Below are positions 10,049 to 19,423 of a stretch of 64,000 bases of DNA, piece by piece (the stretch's first letter is position 1; every line of letters begins with the position of its first letter). Both the position numbers and the translations under genes were made by a program. A model generated the notes under the pieces. The model was given only the letters and a program-made list of their open reading frames with translations, did no database searches and had not been told where the DNA came from. Source of the DNA: Pseudomonas batumici (GTDB lineage Bacteria > Pseudomonadota > Gammaproteobacteria > Pseudomonadales > Pseudomonadaceae); NCBI RefSeq assembly GCF_000820515.1, contig NZ_JXDG01000003.1, forward strand, positions 248,001 to 312,000, given 5' to 3'.

Positions 10049-10606
10049 GTGCCATTTACCTGGGTTGACTGGGCGATTATTGCGGTAATCGTCGTTTCCG
10101 CGTTGATCAGCTTGAGCCGTGGTTTCGTCAAGGAAGCCTTGTCCCTGCTCACCTGGATCATTGCCGGCGGGGTCGCCTGGATGTTCGGTGGCTCGTTGTC
10201 CGTGTACCTGACCGACTATATCCAGACACCTTCGGCTCGCGTGATCGCGGGCTGTGCGATCATGTTCGTCGCCACCCTGCTGGTGGGCGCCATGATCAAT
10301 TATCTTATTGGCGAACTGGTTCGCGTCACCGGACTGTCCGGGACCGATCGCTTCCTGGGCATGGCCTTCGGTGCCGCCCGCGGCGGGCTGCTGGTGGTGG
10401 TGGCCGTCGGGCTGCTGAGCCTGGGGCCGGTCCAGCAGGATTCGTGGTGGCAGGAGTCTCAGCTCGTGCCAAAATTTCTATTGGTTGCCGACTGGTCCAA
10501 GAACCTCATCCTGGGGTGGAGCAGTCGGTGGCTCGCCAGCGGAATCAGCGTACCCGCTGATCTTCCGTTCAAGGAACATCTCTTGCCGGCCAAAACGCCG
10601 CAGTAA
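10049..10606 (+). CDS. cvpA: CvpA family membrane protein
   Basis: A 185-residue inner-membrane protein with about four hydrophobic segments (residues 6-25, 30-50, 63-85, 105-125) in the CvpA fold, linked in E. coli to colicin V production and envelope stress resistance. The usual position just upstream of purF supports the name. The start is GTG at 10049 (PFTWVDWAIIAVIV follows). A TGCTAAAAT sequence 35 bp upstream resembles an extended -10, but I see no clear -35. Confidence 0.9.
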   Translation: MPFTWVDWAIIAVIVVSALISLSRGFVKEALSLLTWIIAGGVAWMFGGSLSVYLTDYIQTPSARVIAGCAIMFVATLLVGAMINYLIGELVRVTGLSGTDRFLGMAFGAARGGLLVVVAVGLLSLGPVQQDSWWQESQLVPKFLLVADWSKNLILGWSSRWLASGISVPADLPFKEHLLPAKTPQ

Positions 10607-10647
10607 GTGCTGTTCAGTTCAGATTCATTAAGTAGGGGTTGCGTCGC

Positions 10648-12153
10648 ATGTGTGGCATCGTCGGTATCGTCGGTAAGTCGAACGTCAATCAGGCGCTGTA
10701 TGACGCGCTAACCGTGCTCCAGCACCGCGGCCAGGACGCTGCCGGTATCGTGACCAGCCATGACGGCCGGTTATTCCTGCGCAAGGACAACGGCCTGGTC
10801 CGCGATGTGTTCCAGCAGCGGCACATGCAGCGTCTGGTCGGACACATGGGCATTGGCCATGTGCGCTACCCGACCGCCGGCAGCTCGACTTCGGCTGAAG
10901 CCCAGCCGTTCTATGTCAACTCGCCGTATGGCATCACCCTGGCGCACAACGGCAACCTGACCAACGTCGAACAGTTGGCCAAGGAGATCTACGAGTCCGA
11001 TCTGCGCCACGTCAACACCAGCTCCGACTCGGAAGTGTTGCTCAACGTGTTCGCCCACGAGCTGGCCCAGCGCGGCAAGCTGCAACCGACCGAAGAAGAC
11101 ATATTCGCCGCGGTGACCGACGTGCACAACCGTTGCGTCGGCGGCTACGCGGTGGTGGCGATGGTGACCGGCTACGGCATCGTCGGTTTCCGCGACCCCC
11201 ACGGTATCCGTCCGATCGTGTTCGGCCAGCGTCACACCGATGAAGGCGTCGAGTACATGATCGCCTCCGAGAGCGTGTCCCTGGACGTGCTCGGCTTCAC
11301 CCTGATCCGCGACCTGGCACCGGGCGAAGCGGTCTACATCACCGAAGAGGGCAAGCTGCACACCCGTCAGTGCGCGACCAATCCGTCGTTGACCCCGTGC
11401 CTCTTCGAACACGTCTACCTGGCGCGTCCGGATTCGATCATCGACGGCGTGTCGGTGTACAAGGCGCGCCTGCGCATGGGTGAGAAGCTGGCGGAGAAGA
11501 TCCTGCGCGAGCGTCCGCAGCACGACATCGACGTGGTCATCCCGATCCCGGACACCAGCCGTACCGCGGCCCTGGAACTGGCGAACCACCTCGGCGTGAA
11601 GTTCCGCGAAGGCTTCGTGAAGAACCGCTATATCGGCCGTACCTTCATCATGCCGGGCCAGGCGGCACGGAAGAAATCCGTGCGCCAGAAGCTCAACGCC
11701 ATCGAACTTGAGTTCCGTGGCAAGAACGTCATGCTGGTGGACGACTCCATCGTGCGCGGTACCACCTGCAAGCAGATCATCCAGATGGCCCGCGAAGCCG
11801 GCGCCAAGAGCGTCTACTTCTGCTCGGCGGCGCCGGCGGTACGTTACCCGAACGTCTACGGCATCGACATGCCGAGCGCCCACGAGCTGATCGCGCACAA
11901 CCGTACGACCCAGGACGTGGCCGACCTGATCGGTGCCGACTGGCTGATCTACCAGGACCTGCCGGACCTGATCGAGGCCGTCGGCGGTGGCAAGATCAAG
12001 ATTGAACACTTCGATTGCTCGGTGTTCGACGGCAAGTACGTCACCGGCGACGTCGACGAGCATTACCTGGCCAAGATCGAACAGGCGCGCAACGATGCGT
12101 CCAAGGCCAAGACCCAGGCGGTCAGCGCGATCATCGACCTGTACAACAACTGA
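10648..12153 (+). CDS. purF: Amidophosphoribosyltransferase
   Basis: First committed step of purine synthesis: transfers ammonia from glutamine to PRPP. The N-terminal Ntn glutaminase domain starts MCGIVGIVG, with Cys2 as nucleophile after removal of Met1, so the start must be ATG 10648 and not the in-frame TTG at 10639. The C-terminal PRPP-binding loop [13 protein letters not shown] is intact (about residue 365). The length of 501 residues is normal. An AGGGG Shine-Dalgarno precedes the start. Confidence 0.97.
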   Translation: MCGIVGIVGKSNVNQALYDALTVLQHRGQDAAGIVTSHDGRLFLRKDNGLVRDVFQQRHMQRLVGHMGIGHVRYPTAGSSTSAEAQPFYVNSPYGITLAHNGNLTNVEQLAKEIYESDLRHVNTSSDSEVLLNVFAHELAQRGKLQPTEEDIFAAVTDVHNRCVGGYAVVAMVTGYGIVGFRDPHGIRPIVFGQRHTDEGVEYMIASESVSLDVLGFTLIRDLAPGEAVYITEEGKLHTRQCATNPSLTPCLFEHVYLARPDSIIDGVSVYKARLRMGEKLAEKILRERPQHDIDVVIPIPDTSRTAALELANHLGVKFREGFVKNRYIGRTFIMPGQAARKKSVRQKLNAIELEFRGKNVMLVDDSIVRGTTCKQIIQMAREAGAKSVYFCSAAPAVRYPNVYGIDMPSAHELIAHNRTTQDVADLIGADWLIYQDLPDLIEAVGGGKIKIEHFDCSVFDGKYVTGDVDEHYLAKIEQARNDASKAKTQAVSAIIDLYNN

Positions 12154-12180
12154 GTAAGAACCGGCTCTCGGGGCCAACCC

Positions 12181-12252
12181 TGTAGGAGCCGGCTTGCTGG
12201 CGATGGCGATGCAGGATTCACCATCGCTATCGCTGGCAAGCCAGCTCCTACA
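12181..12252. repeat. REP-type palindromic element
   Basis: A long imperfect palindrome: TGTAGGAGCCGGCTTGCTGG (from 12181) pairs with the arm ending at 12252, and the inner CGATGGCGATG pairs with CATCGCTATCG with one mismatch. The TGTAGGAGC...GCTCCTACA ends are those of the extragenic palindromes common in Pseudomonas fluorescens-group genomes. It lies between purF and metZ and may stabilise or terminate the purF transcript. Confidence 0.85.
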
Positions 12253-12310
12253 GGACCTCATCGCCCCCAGTGGTTTGTATCCTCCAGAGAATCGAGCAAG
12301 GAGTGGCAGC

Positions 12311-13522
12311 ATGAGTCAGGAATGGGATGCCGGTCGGCTGGACAGCGATCTCGAGGGCGTTGCCTTCGACACCCTGGCCGTCCGTGCCGGTCAGCACCGC
12401 ACACCGGAAAGCGAGCACGGCGACCCGATGTTCTTCACCTCCAGCTACGTGTTCCGCACCGCCGCCGATGCGGCGGCGCGTTTCGCCGGGGAAGTGCCGG
12501 GCAACGTCTATTCGCGCTACACCAACCCCACCGTGCGTTCGTTCGAAGAGCGCATCGCGGCCCTGGAAGGGGCCGAGCAGGCGGTGGCCACCGCCACCGG
12601 CATGGCCGCCATCATGGCCGTGGTCATGAGCCTGTGCAGTGCCGGCGATCACGTGCTGGTCTCGCGCAGTGTGTTCGGCTCCACCATCAGCCTGTTCGAG
12701 AAGTACTTCAAGCGTTTCGGCGTCGAGGTCGACTACGTACCCCTGGCCGAGCTGTCGGGCTGGGACGCGGCGATCCGGCCGAATACCAAGCTGCTGTTCG
12801 TCGAATCGCCGTCCAACCCGCTGGCCGAACTGGTGGATATCGCCGCCCTGGCTGAAATCGCCCATGCCAAGGGCGCAATGCTGGTGGTGGACAACTGCTT
12901 CTGCACACCGGCCCTGCAACAGCCGTTGAAGCTGGGCGCGGACATCGTGGTGCATTCGGCGACCAAGTTCATCGACGGCCAGGGCCGTTGCATGGGCGGC
13001 GTGGTGGCCGGTCGTGGCGAGCAGATGAAGGAAGTCGTCGGTTTCCTGCGTACCGCCGGGCCGACCCTCAGCCCGTTCAACGCCTGGATCTTCCTCAAGG
13101 GCCTGGAGACCCTGAACCTGCGCATGCGCGCCCACTGCGCCAACGCCCAGGCCCTGGCCGAGTGGCTGGAGCAGCAGGACGGCATCGAGAAGGTGCATTA
13201 CGCCGGTCTCAAGAGCCATCCGCAGCACGAACTCGCCCAGCGTCAGCAGCGCGGTTTCGGCGCGGTGGTGAGTTTCGAGGTCAAGGGCGGGAAAGAGGGC
13301 GCCTGGCGCTTTATCGACGCCACCCGGTTGATCTCCATCACCGCCAACCTGGGTGACAGCAAGACCACCATCACCCACCCGAGCACCACTTCCCACGGTC
13401 GTCTGGCACCGCAGGAACGTGAGGCAGCGGGGATTCGCGACAGCCTGATCCGTGTCGCCGTCGGCCTCGAAGACGTTGCCGACCTGCAAGCCGACCTGGC
13501 CCGCGGGTTGGCGGCCTTGTGA
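12311..13522 (+). CDS. metZ: O-succinylhomoserine sulfhydrylase
   Basis: PLP enzyme that makes homocysteine directly from O-succinylhomoserine and sulfide in methionine synthesis. The 403-residue protein has the Cys/Met-metabolism fold: YSRYTNPT near residue 63, the PLP aspartate in VVDNCFCTP, and the PLP-lysine motif HSATKFIDG. The start at ATG 12311 has AAGGAG upstream; the longer open frame into the REP element is not coding. Its TGA overlaps the GTG of the next gene. Confidence 0.94.
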   Translation: MSQEWDAGRLDSDLEGVAFDTLAVRAGQHRTPESEHGDPMFFTSSYVFRTAADAAARFAGEVPGNVYSRYTNPTVRSFEERIAALEGAEQAVATATGMAAIMAVVMSLCSAGDHVLVSRSVFGSTISLFEKYFKRFGVEVDYVPLAELSGWDAAIRPNTKLLFVESPSNPLAELVDIAALAEIAHAKGAMLVVDNCFCTPALQQPLKLGADIVVHSATKFIDGQGRCMGGVVAGRGEQMKEVVGFLRTAGPTLSPFNAWIFLKGLETLNLRMRAHCANAQALAEWLEQQDGIEKVHYAGLKSHPQHELAQRQQRGFGAVVSFEVKGGKEGAWRFIDATRLISITANLGDSKTTITHPSTTSHGRLAPQEREAAGIRDSLIRVAVGLEDVADLQADLARGLAAL

Positions 13523-14298
13523 TCGAGTGGTCCCTGGACACGGCCGTTGGCAACAATGGTCGTGTCGCCCTGGTGACGGGCGCGGCCCGTGGTATCGGCC
13601 TGGGGATCGCGGCCTGGCTGATCAGCGAAGGCTGGCAGGTGGTGCTCACCGATCTCGATCATGTCCGGGGTGGCAAGGTTGCCCGGGTACTGGGCGAGAA
13701 TGCCTGTTTCATTGCCATGGACGTCTCCGACGAGGCCCAGGTGGCCCAGGGGGTCGCCGAGGTATTGGGGCGTTTCGGTCGGGTCGATGCCCTGGTGTGC
13801 AACGCGGCGATTGCCGATCCGCACAATATCACCCTGGAGAGCCTCGACCTGGCGCACTGGAACCGTGTGCTGGCGGTCAATCTCAGTGGGCCGATGTTGC
13901 TGGCCAAGCACTGTGCGCCTTACCTGCGCGCCCACTGCGGGGCGATCGTCAACCTGGCCTCTACCCGTGCGGCGCAGTCGGAACCCGACAGCGAGGCCTA
14001 TGCCGCGAGCAAGGGCGGCCTGCTGGCGCTGACTCATGCCCTGGCCATCAGTCTCGGCCCGGAGATCCGGGTCAATGCGGTCAGCCCGGGCTGGATCGAT
14101 GCGCGTGATCCGTCGGTGCGCCGGGCCGAGCCCTTGAGCGACGCCGATCATGCCCAGCATCCGGCGGGAAGGGTAGGGACGGTGGAGGATGTGGCGGCGC
14201 TGGTGGCGTGGCTGTTGTCGAGGAACGCGGGGTTCGTCACGGGCCAGGAATTCGTGGTGGACGGCGGCATGACCCGCAAGATGATCTACCACGTGTAG
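13519..14298 (+). CDS. SDR-family oxidoreductase
   Basis: A 259-residue classical short-chain dehydrogenase: cofactor motif [11 protein letters not shown] (residues 18-28), NAA motif (CNAAIA), catalytic Ser in NLASTRAA and YxxxK as YAASK. An acidic residue after beta-2 (VLTDLDH) suggests NAD preference. It starts with GTG at 13519, overlapping the metZ stop by four bases, and so belongs to the same transcript. The substrate cannot be told from sequence. An SDR next to metZ is also the arrangement I recall for P. aeruginosa. Confidence 0.88.
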   Translation: MIEWSLDTAVGNNGRVALVTGAARGIGLGIAAWLISEGWQVVLTDLDHVRGGKVARVLGENACFIAMDVSDEAQVAQGVAEVLGRFGRVDALVCNAAIADPHNITLESLDLAHWNRVLAVNLSGPMLLAKHCAPYLRAHCGAIVNLASTRAAQSEPDSEAYAASKGGLLALTHALAISLGPEIRVNAVSPGWIDARDPSVRRAEPLSDADHAQHPAGRVGTVEDVAALVAWLLSRNAGFVTGQEFVVDGGMTRKMIYHV

Positions 14299-14369
14299 GT
14301 GCGAGCAGGGTTTCATGGCTGCACGTGTGACACGATTTTGTCTTTTTCTGAAAAACTTCAAGCAGGCTA

Positions 14370-14398
14370 TTGACTTAGGTCCGCTACCTGCGTAAATT
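14370..14398 (+). promoter_or_regulatory. Promoter of the tRNA operon
   Basis: TTGACT (14370-14375), a 17-bp spacer, then TAAATT (14393-14398), followed by a GC-rich discriminator (TCGCGGCC). This is the arrangement typical of stringently controlled stable-RNA promoters, and it lies about 20 bp upstream of the first tRNA. Confidence 0.7.
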
Positions 14399-14419
14399 TC
14401 GCGGCCTCAACGCAGCAAA

Positions 14420-14495
14420 GGGTGATTAGCTCAGCCGGGAGAGCATCTGCCTTACAAGCAGAGGGTCGGCGGTTCGATCCCGTCATCACCCACCA
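14420..14495 (+). tRNA. tRNA-Val (anticodon TAC)
   Basis: A 76-nt cloverleaf with GGGTGAT/ATCACCC acceptor stem, anticodon loop CTTACAA (TAC), T-loop GGTTCGATCC and encoded CCA. First gene of the three-tRNA operon. Confidence 0.95.
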
Positions 14496-14552
14496 CTCGT
14501 TGAGCTTCTCGCAAGAGAATCGGATGTTCCGCAAGGAGCTTCCAACCGACGC

Positions 14553-14629
14553 GCAGCGGTAGTTCAGTCGGTTAGAATACCGGCCTGTCACGCCGGGGGT
14601 CGCGGGTTCGAGTCCCGTCCGCTGCGCCA
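14553..14629 (+). tRNA. tRNA-Asp (anticodon GTC), copy 1
   Basis: A 77-nt cloverleaf with GCAGCGG/CCGCTGC acceptor stem, anticodon loop CTGTCAC (GTC), T-loop GGTTCGAGTCC and encoded CCA. Confidence 0.95.
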
Positions 14630-14728
14630 TATTTGTACAGATCGCTTCGCGCGGTCTGCGATCGAAAAGCACCGAAGCTGATCGATCACGGGTTTCACGG
14701 TTTCAACGGACGCAAGTCCGAGCGATAC

Positions 14729-14805
14729 GCAGCGGTAGTTCAGTCGGTTAGAATACCGGCCTGTCACGCCGGGGGTCGCGGGTTCGAGTCCCGTCCGCTG
14801 CGCCA
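14729..14805 (+). tRNA. tRNA-Asp (anticodon GTC), copy 2
   Basis: Identical in sequence to the tRNA-Asp at 14553-14629, 99 bp further downstream; the spacers differ. Last tRNA before the terminator and the type VI secretion locus. Confidence 0.95.
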
Positions 14806-14849
14806 TACACCGCTTCAAGGCCCTTGAACTCCTTGAAGCAAAAGAAAAT

Positions 14850-14874
14850 GCCCCGGCTTGCCGGGGCTTTTTTT
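14850..14874 (+). terminator. Intrinsic terminator of the tRNA operon
   Basis: GCCCCGG (14850-14856), a CTTG loop, CCGGGGC (14861-14867), then T7. Confidence 0.92.
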
Positions 14875-15215
14875 GCCTGTTTTTCGTCAACGGCTATCTG
14901 AATGTGTTGGCCTGACTGGAAGCCGTCCCCGCCTATTGCGTTATTACGCCTTCAGCGTCCTGTAGACGTTTTAATCCTGTAATAAAACGCTTCTCCTTGC
15001 ATGTTCTTCCAAACTTGCAAACTTTCGTTATTCATCTTCTTTACCCGTGATCTTCGGTGTTATCCGATCTAGGACTATTCCTATGTTTTCGGCCCACCCC
15101 TTTGACTAGAGTGAATTCCAGCAGCGCCTTGCCTGCCACGTGCACAAGGCTTTGGCGTTTAAAGGCTTTCATTGGGGGCGAGCGTGCCTGAGGGCATTAG
15201 TCATGGGGGTGGAAT
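14875..15215 (+). other. Intergenic region upstream of the T6SS operon
   Basis: About 340 bp with clearly lower GC than its surroundings, most so between 14960 and 15110. I find no gene in it. Being the only gap before the one-strand tss operon, it should contain that operon's promoter. I see no sigma-54 -24/-12 pair and no -35/-10 pair good enough to call. A GGGGGTGG purine run directly before 15216 serves as ribosome binding site for tssA. Confidence 0.6.
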
Positions 15216-16232
15216 ATGTCGATAAAAGAACTGATTCCTTATATTGATAGCCTGTATGACCGACCCTGTGGTCCGAACTTGGAATACCGGGCTGACTTCA
15301 TTCAACTGTTGCAAGAAATAGACGGCGGCAACGAAGTTCAATACGGCGACCATTTATATCCCGCCACACCGGTGGACTGGAAACGGGTACGGTCGCTGTG
15401 CCTGACGCTGCTGGAAGATTCCCTCGACCTGCGGGTTGCGGTCTGCCTGGCGCGTGCCTTGCTGGAGTTGCAGGGGCTGTCCGGCTTTGTCGAAGGACTG
15501 CGGCTGATCGACCGCCTGCTGCGCGAGCGTTGGGAGGATATCCACCCACAGCTCCTGGCTGAGGAAGGGCACGATCCGCTGGTGCGCCTCAATACGCTGG
15601 CCGAGCTGGCGGTGCCCACCAGCGTGGTCCTGGTGCTCAAGCGCCAGCCCCTGGGGAGCGCCGCGGGCCTTGAGCCGCTGTGCGTGGCCGATTTGGCGTG
15701 TATCGCCGAGTCCGCGCAGGAGGAAGCCCGGACGCAAGGGCTGGCGCACTTGGCGAGCCTGATCGAATCTCCCGCCCGCGCCGAGTTGATCGAGGGGCTT
15801 CGCACACTCAGGAGCCTGGTGGAGCTGATCGCACAGATCGGTGTTTGCCTCGAGGAAAAAACCGCAGCGCCTGGTGTTTCCCCGTTAGGCGGGCTCGGGC
15901 GGGCTCTGGACAAGTGGTGTCGCGTCGCCGAGGAGCGTTGCAGCGCCGTCTTGCCAGCGCTTGCCGACGACTCGCCGCCGGCAGTCACTGCCAGTGCGGC
16001 AACGGCCGGCGCGGCCGCCTGGAGCGGCGTCTGCCAGTCGCGCGAAGACGTGGTCCGTGCCCTGGATGCCATTTGCGCCTACTACGCCCACCACGAGCCT
16101 TCGAGTCCGGTGCCCCTGCTGGCGGCCAGGACGCGCCGGCTCGCCACCATGAGTTTTCTCGAAGCGATCGCCGAACTGGTGCCGGGCAGTCTCGCCGACC
16201 TGCACGCCCTGGGCGGTATCGCCAATGACTAA
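15216..16232 (+). CDS. tssA: T6SS cap/priming protein TssA
   Basis: A 338-residue protein with the ImpA N-terminal domain: the early Pro-Cys-Gly-xx-Leu-Glu-Tyr motif (PCGPNLEYR, residues 17-25) and the VDWKRVRSLCLTLLEDSLDLRVAVCLARALL helical block, sequences typical of TssA. TssA helps assemble the baseplate and sheath from the membrane complex. At 338 residues it is a short form, and I see no VasL-like membrane helix. It is the first gene of a same-strand tss operon whose genes are mostly only a few bases apart. Confidence 0.9.
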   Translation: MSIKELIPYIDSLYDRPCGPNLEYRADFIQLLQEIDGGNEVQYGDHLYPATPVDWKRVRSLCLTLLEDSLDLRVAVCLARALLELQGLSGFVEGLRLIDRLLRERWEDIHPQLLAEEGHDPLVRLNTLAELAVPTSVVLVLKRQPLGSAAGLEPLCVADLACIAESAQEEARTQGLAHLASLIESPARAELIEGLRTLRSLVELIAQIGVCLEEKTAAPGVSPLGGLGRALDKWCRVAEERCSAVLPALADDSPPAVTASAATAGAAAWSGVCQSREDVVRALDAICAYYAHHEPSSPVPLLAARTRRLATMSFLEAIAELVPGSLADLHALGGIAND

Positions 16233-16261
16233 CCTTTCTCTCGCTGCTCAGGTTGATCTTT

Positions 16262-16777
16262 ATGTCCAGTAACAACAGCCAGAAATTCATTGGGCGCAAC
16301 CGCGCGCCACGGGTCCAGATCGAATATGACGTCGAGTTGTACGGCGCCGAAAAGACCATCGAGATTCCCTTCGTCAACGGCGTGTTTGCCGACCTCTCGG
16401 GCGCCAACCGGGCCGACCTGCCGCCATTGGCCGAGCGCAAGTTCCTGGAGATCGATATCGACAACTTCGATGAGCGCATGGCCGCCATCGAACCCCAGGT
16501 CCGCATCAGTGTGCCCAATCAACTGACGGGGGAAGGGCAGATGGCGGTGTCGCTCGCCTTCAAGAGCATGGACGACTTCTCGCCCGGGGCGGTGGCCCGC
16601 AATGTCGAGCCCCTGCGCGAGTTGCTGGAGGCGCGCAATCAACTGGCCAACCTGCTGACCTACATGGACGGCAAGAGCGGTGCCGAGCAACTGATGGCCC
16701 GCTTGCTGGAAAACCCGGCCCTGATGCAGTCGCTGCTGGCCCAGGCCAAGCCGGCCGCCACCGAGTCCGAAGACTGA
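16262..16777 (+). CDS. tssB: T6SS sheath small subunit TssB
   Basis: A 171-residue VipA-type protein that builds the contractile sheath with TssC. The family pattern is present: RNRAPRVQIEYDVELYGAEK near the N-terminus, LPPLAERKFLEIDIDNFDERM, and the C-terminal ARNQLANLLTYMDGKSGAE. The open frame begins at a TTG (16253), but ATG 16262 gives the typical MSS-N start. It lies 29 bp after tssA and 38 bp before tssC. Confidence 0.95.
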   Translation: MSSNNSQKFIGRNRAPRVQIEYDVELYGAEKTIEIPFVNGVFADLSGANRADLPPLAERKFLEIDIDNFDERMAAIEPQVRISVPNQLTGEGQMAVSLAFKSMDDFSPGAVARNVEPLRELLEARNQLANLLTYMDGKSGAEQLMARLLENPALMQSLLAQAKPAATESED

Positions 16778-16815
16778 TGCCTTCGATGATCGCTCCCTGA
16801 AACAGGTAAATACCC

Positions 16816-18306
16816 GTGTCCGTCACTACTCAGAATCAGCCCGGTATCGATCCGGCGGCCGAACTGTCGCCCAGTGAATTCAATGACCTGCTGCAACGCG
16901 AGTTCAAGCCGCGCGGCGAGCCGGTGCGCGAAGCCATCGAGCATGCGGTGCAGACCCTGGCCCAGCAGGCGCTGCGTACGACCCACCTGATCGCCCATGA
17001 CACCCTCGGCACCATTCAGGCGCTGATCGGCGAAATCGATGCCAGGTTGTCCGCGCAGGTCAACGACATCCTCCATCACCCGGACTTCCAGGCGGTCGAA
17101 TCGGCTTGGCGCGGTCTCGACTATCTGGTGAGCAACACCGAAACCGACGAGAAACTCAAGATCCGCTTTCTCAACGTCGCCAAGGACGAAGTGGCCCGCG
17201 AACTGAAGAAGTTCAAGGGCGCGGCCTGGGACCAGAGCCCGCTGTTCAAGAAAATCTACGAGCATGAGTACGGGCAACTGGGCGGTGAGCCGTTCGGCGT
17301 GCTGATCGCCGATTACTATTTCGACAACAGCCCGCCGGATGTGGAGCTGCTGGGATCACTGGCGAAGATTGCCGCGGCGGCTCATGCGCCGTTGATCAGC
17401 GCGGTGTCACCGGCGGTGATGCTGATGGACTCCTGGCGCGAAGTCGCCAACCCCCGCGACCTGAGCAAGCTGTTCCTCACCCCCGAGCACGCCGCCTGGC
17501 GCAATCTGCGGCGCTCCGAGGACTCGCGCTACATCGGCCTGACCATGCCGCGTTTCCTCGGGCGTATTCCCTACGGTGCGCGTACCGCGCCGGTGGAGGC
17601 GTTCGCCTTCGAGGAGGTCACCGAAGGCCAGGCGCAGAACTACCTGTGGGCCAACGCCGCCTATGCCATGGGCATCAATATCAACCGCTCCTTCAAGGAG
17701 TACGGCTGGTGCTCGCGGATTCGCGGCATCGAGTCCGGCGGCGCCATCAGCGGCTTGCCCGTGCACACCTATCCGACCGAGGAGGGCGGTGTGGACATGA
17801 CCTGTCCGACCGAGGTCGCCATCAGCGATCGGCGCGAGGTGGAGTTGGCGAAGAACGGCTTCATGCCCCTGGTGCATTGCAAGAACACCTCGCTGGCCGC
17901 GTTTATCGGCGCGCAGTCCTTGCACAGTCCCCAGGAGTACGACGATCCCGACGCCACCGCCAACGCGCAGTTGGCCGCCCGTCTGCCGTACCTGTTCGCC
18001 ACCTGCCGCTTTGCGCATTACCTCAAGTGCATCGTGCGCGACAAGATCGGCTCCTTCAGTGAGCGCGAGGACATGGAAATCTGGCTCAACAACTGGATCG
18101 TCAAGTACGTCGAACATAACCCGGCGACCGCCAGTGACGCCGACAAGGCGCGCAAGCCCCTGGCGGGTGCCGAAGTGGTGGTGCAGGAAGTGGAAGGCAA
18201 CCCGGGCTTTTACCAGGCCAAGTTTTTCCTGCGTCCCCACTATCAATTGGAAGGCCTGAGCGTGTCCCTGCGACTGGTCTCCCAACTGCCCTCGGTCAAA
18301 GGCTGA
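16816..18306 (+). CDS. tssC: T6SS sheath large subunit TssC
   Basis: A 496-residue VipB-type sheath protein. Conserved family blocks include the VESAWRGLDYLVSNTE segment, LLGSLAKIAAAAHAP, FLGRIPYGARTAP and GGAISGLPVHTYP. The start codon at 16816 is GTG (GTGTCCGTCACTACT), preceded by an AGGTAAATACCC sequence. The product pairs with TssB from the preceding gene. The sheath would normally be recycled by ClpV, whose gene is not in this locus. Confidence 0.95.
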   Translation: MSVTTQNQPGIDPAAELSPSEFNDLLQREFKPRGEPVREAIEHAVQTLAQQALRTTHLIAHDTLGTIQALIGEIDARLSAQVNDILHHPDFQAVESAWRGLDYLVSNTETDEKLKIRFLNVAKDEVARELKKFKGAAWDQSPLFKKIYEHEYGQLGGEPFGVLIADYYFDNSPPDVELLGSLAKIAAAAHAPLISAVSPAVMLMDSWREVANPRDLSKLFLTPEHAAWRNLRRSEDSRYIGLTMPRFLGRIPYGARTAPVEAFAFEEVTEGQAQNYLWANAAYAMGININRSFKEYGWCSRIRGIESGGAISGLPVHTYPTEEGGVDMTCPTEVAISDRREVELAKNGFMPLVHCKNTSLAAFIGAQSLHSPQEYDDPDATANAQLAARLPYLFATCRFAHYLKCIVRDKIGSFSEREDMEIWLNNWIVKYVEHNPATASDADKARKPLAGAEVVVQEVEGNPGFYQAKFFLRPHYQLEGLSVSLRLVSQLPSVKG

Positions 18307-18382
18307 GGGGTTCACGCCCGACCGGGGCTGCGCTCCGGGAAAGGTGCTTAACCATTCAAATAAATAGACGTTGGAGTCCCGC

Positions 18383-18859
18383 ATGATTTTACTGAAATTC
18401 AAAACCGAGATTAAGGGCAATAGCCAGGAGACGAATCACAAGGACTGGATCGTCATCGACTCCTGGTCGTTCAGCAGCGGTCGTCCCATCTCGTTTGACA
18501 ATGACCGTGAAGTGGGCGTCGGGCACGTCAGCGATATGGCTTTCAGCAAGACCACCGACATTGCCTCGCCCAATCTGTTTATCGAGTCGATCACTGGCAA
18601 GTCCCTGGAGGAGGCGACCTTGCGGATTATCCAGACCAGTGGCAGTTCGACGGGCAAGAACGAACCCTACGTCGAGTTCACGCTGCAGAATCCGATCATC
18701 TGCCACTACTCCATCAACAACGGCAGCGGCGATCGCCCGACCGAGAACTTCCTGATCAACTTCACGGGCATCACGTACAAGTACAAACATTTCGTGAACG
18801 GCAATGTGAAGGCCGAGGTTGAAAAGAGCTTCAGCCGGATTACAGAAACCACCGTGTGA
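18383..18859 (+). CDS. hcp: T6SS tube protein Hcp (TssD)
   Basis: A 158-residue Hcp-family protein that forms the inner tube expelled by sheath contraction. The sequence has the family features GRPISFDNDREVGVGHVSDM, SKTTDIASPNLF and the C-terminal FTGITYKYK. ATG 18383 is chosen over the in-frame TTG at 18371 because GGAG lies seven bases upstream. There is a 76-bp gap before and a 69-bp gap after, larger than elsewhere in the operon, which fits separately tuned high expression of Hcp. Confidence 0.95.
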   Translation: MILLKFKTEIKGNSQETNHKDWIVIDSWSFSSGRPISFDNDREVGVGHVSDMAFSKTTDIASPNLFIESITGKSLEEATLRIIQTSGSSTGKNEPYVEFTLQNPIICHYSINNGSGDRPTENFLINFTGITYKYKHFVNGNVKAEVEKSFSRITETTV

Positions 18860-18874
18860 TCGAACGCCAGCGGA

Positions 18875-18894
18875 TCCCGTAGCGTGCTGCGGGA
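18875..18894 (+). other. Hairpin after hcp (possible processing or attenuation site)
   Basis: TCCCGTAGC and GCTGCGGGA form an almost perfect stem in the hcp-tssE gap. There is no T-run, so this is not a standard terminator. It could cap and stabilise the abundant hcp message; this is inference only. Confidence 0.35.
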
Positions 18895-18928
18895 CCCGTC
18901 GGCGCCTGGGGTTTTCGGGAGGATTTTG

Positions 18929-19423
18929 ATGAGCACCGCCATGACACCGCTGCTCGAGCGTCTGATGAGGCCCGCCAGCCCTGGCGAGGGGATGACCCGT
19001 CGCCAGGCTGGAGGTGGTTCGCAGCAAGAGCTGGAACACCTGTGCCGGGATCTCACGCTGCTGTTCAATGCCACCGGACTGGGGGCGGTCTGTCCGTTGG
19101 GCAGGCAGCCCCATGTCACGCGATCGGTGCTCAACTACGGCCTGGGCAACCTGGCGGGGGTGGTGCTATCGAGCATCGATACGCAGAAGCTCGAGAACCG
19201 TATCCGTGAAATCGTCCTGGACTTCGAGCCGCGCATCCTGCGTTACAGCGTCGAGGTGCAACTCCTGCCTGCGACGCCCGGCAGTGCCAGCCTGAATTTC
19301 CTCATCGAAGGTGAGATCCGTGGCCTCGATGCGTTGCACGCGTTCCGCCTGGAGTCGGCCTGGAACACCGAGAGTGGTGAAGTTCGAGTTCGGCCCTACG
19401 TTCGCCCGCGCGCCCATGGATGA
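18929..19423 (+). CDS. tssE: T6SS baseplate protein TssE (gp25-like)
   Basis: A 164-residue lysozyme-like/gp25 family baseplate subunit. It contains the signature of this family, RSVLNYGLGNL followed by the IREIVLDFEPRI segment. An upstream in-frame start exists, but ATG 18929 has GGGAGGA at the right distance. It overlaps tssF by eight bases. Confidence 0.92.
   Translation: MSTAMTPLLERLMRPASPGEGMTRRQAGGGSQQELEHLCRDLTLLFNATGLGAVCPLGRQPHVTRSVLNYGLGNLAGVVLSSIDTQKLENRIREIVLDFEPRILRYSVEVQLLPATPGSASLNFLIEGEIRGLDALHAFRLESAWNTESGEVRVRPYVRPRAHG

Noticed and set aside
14875..15215. Sigma-54 promoter upstream of the T6SS operon
   Set aside because: No GG-N10-GC pair with the surrounding consensus was found on reading the region.
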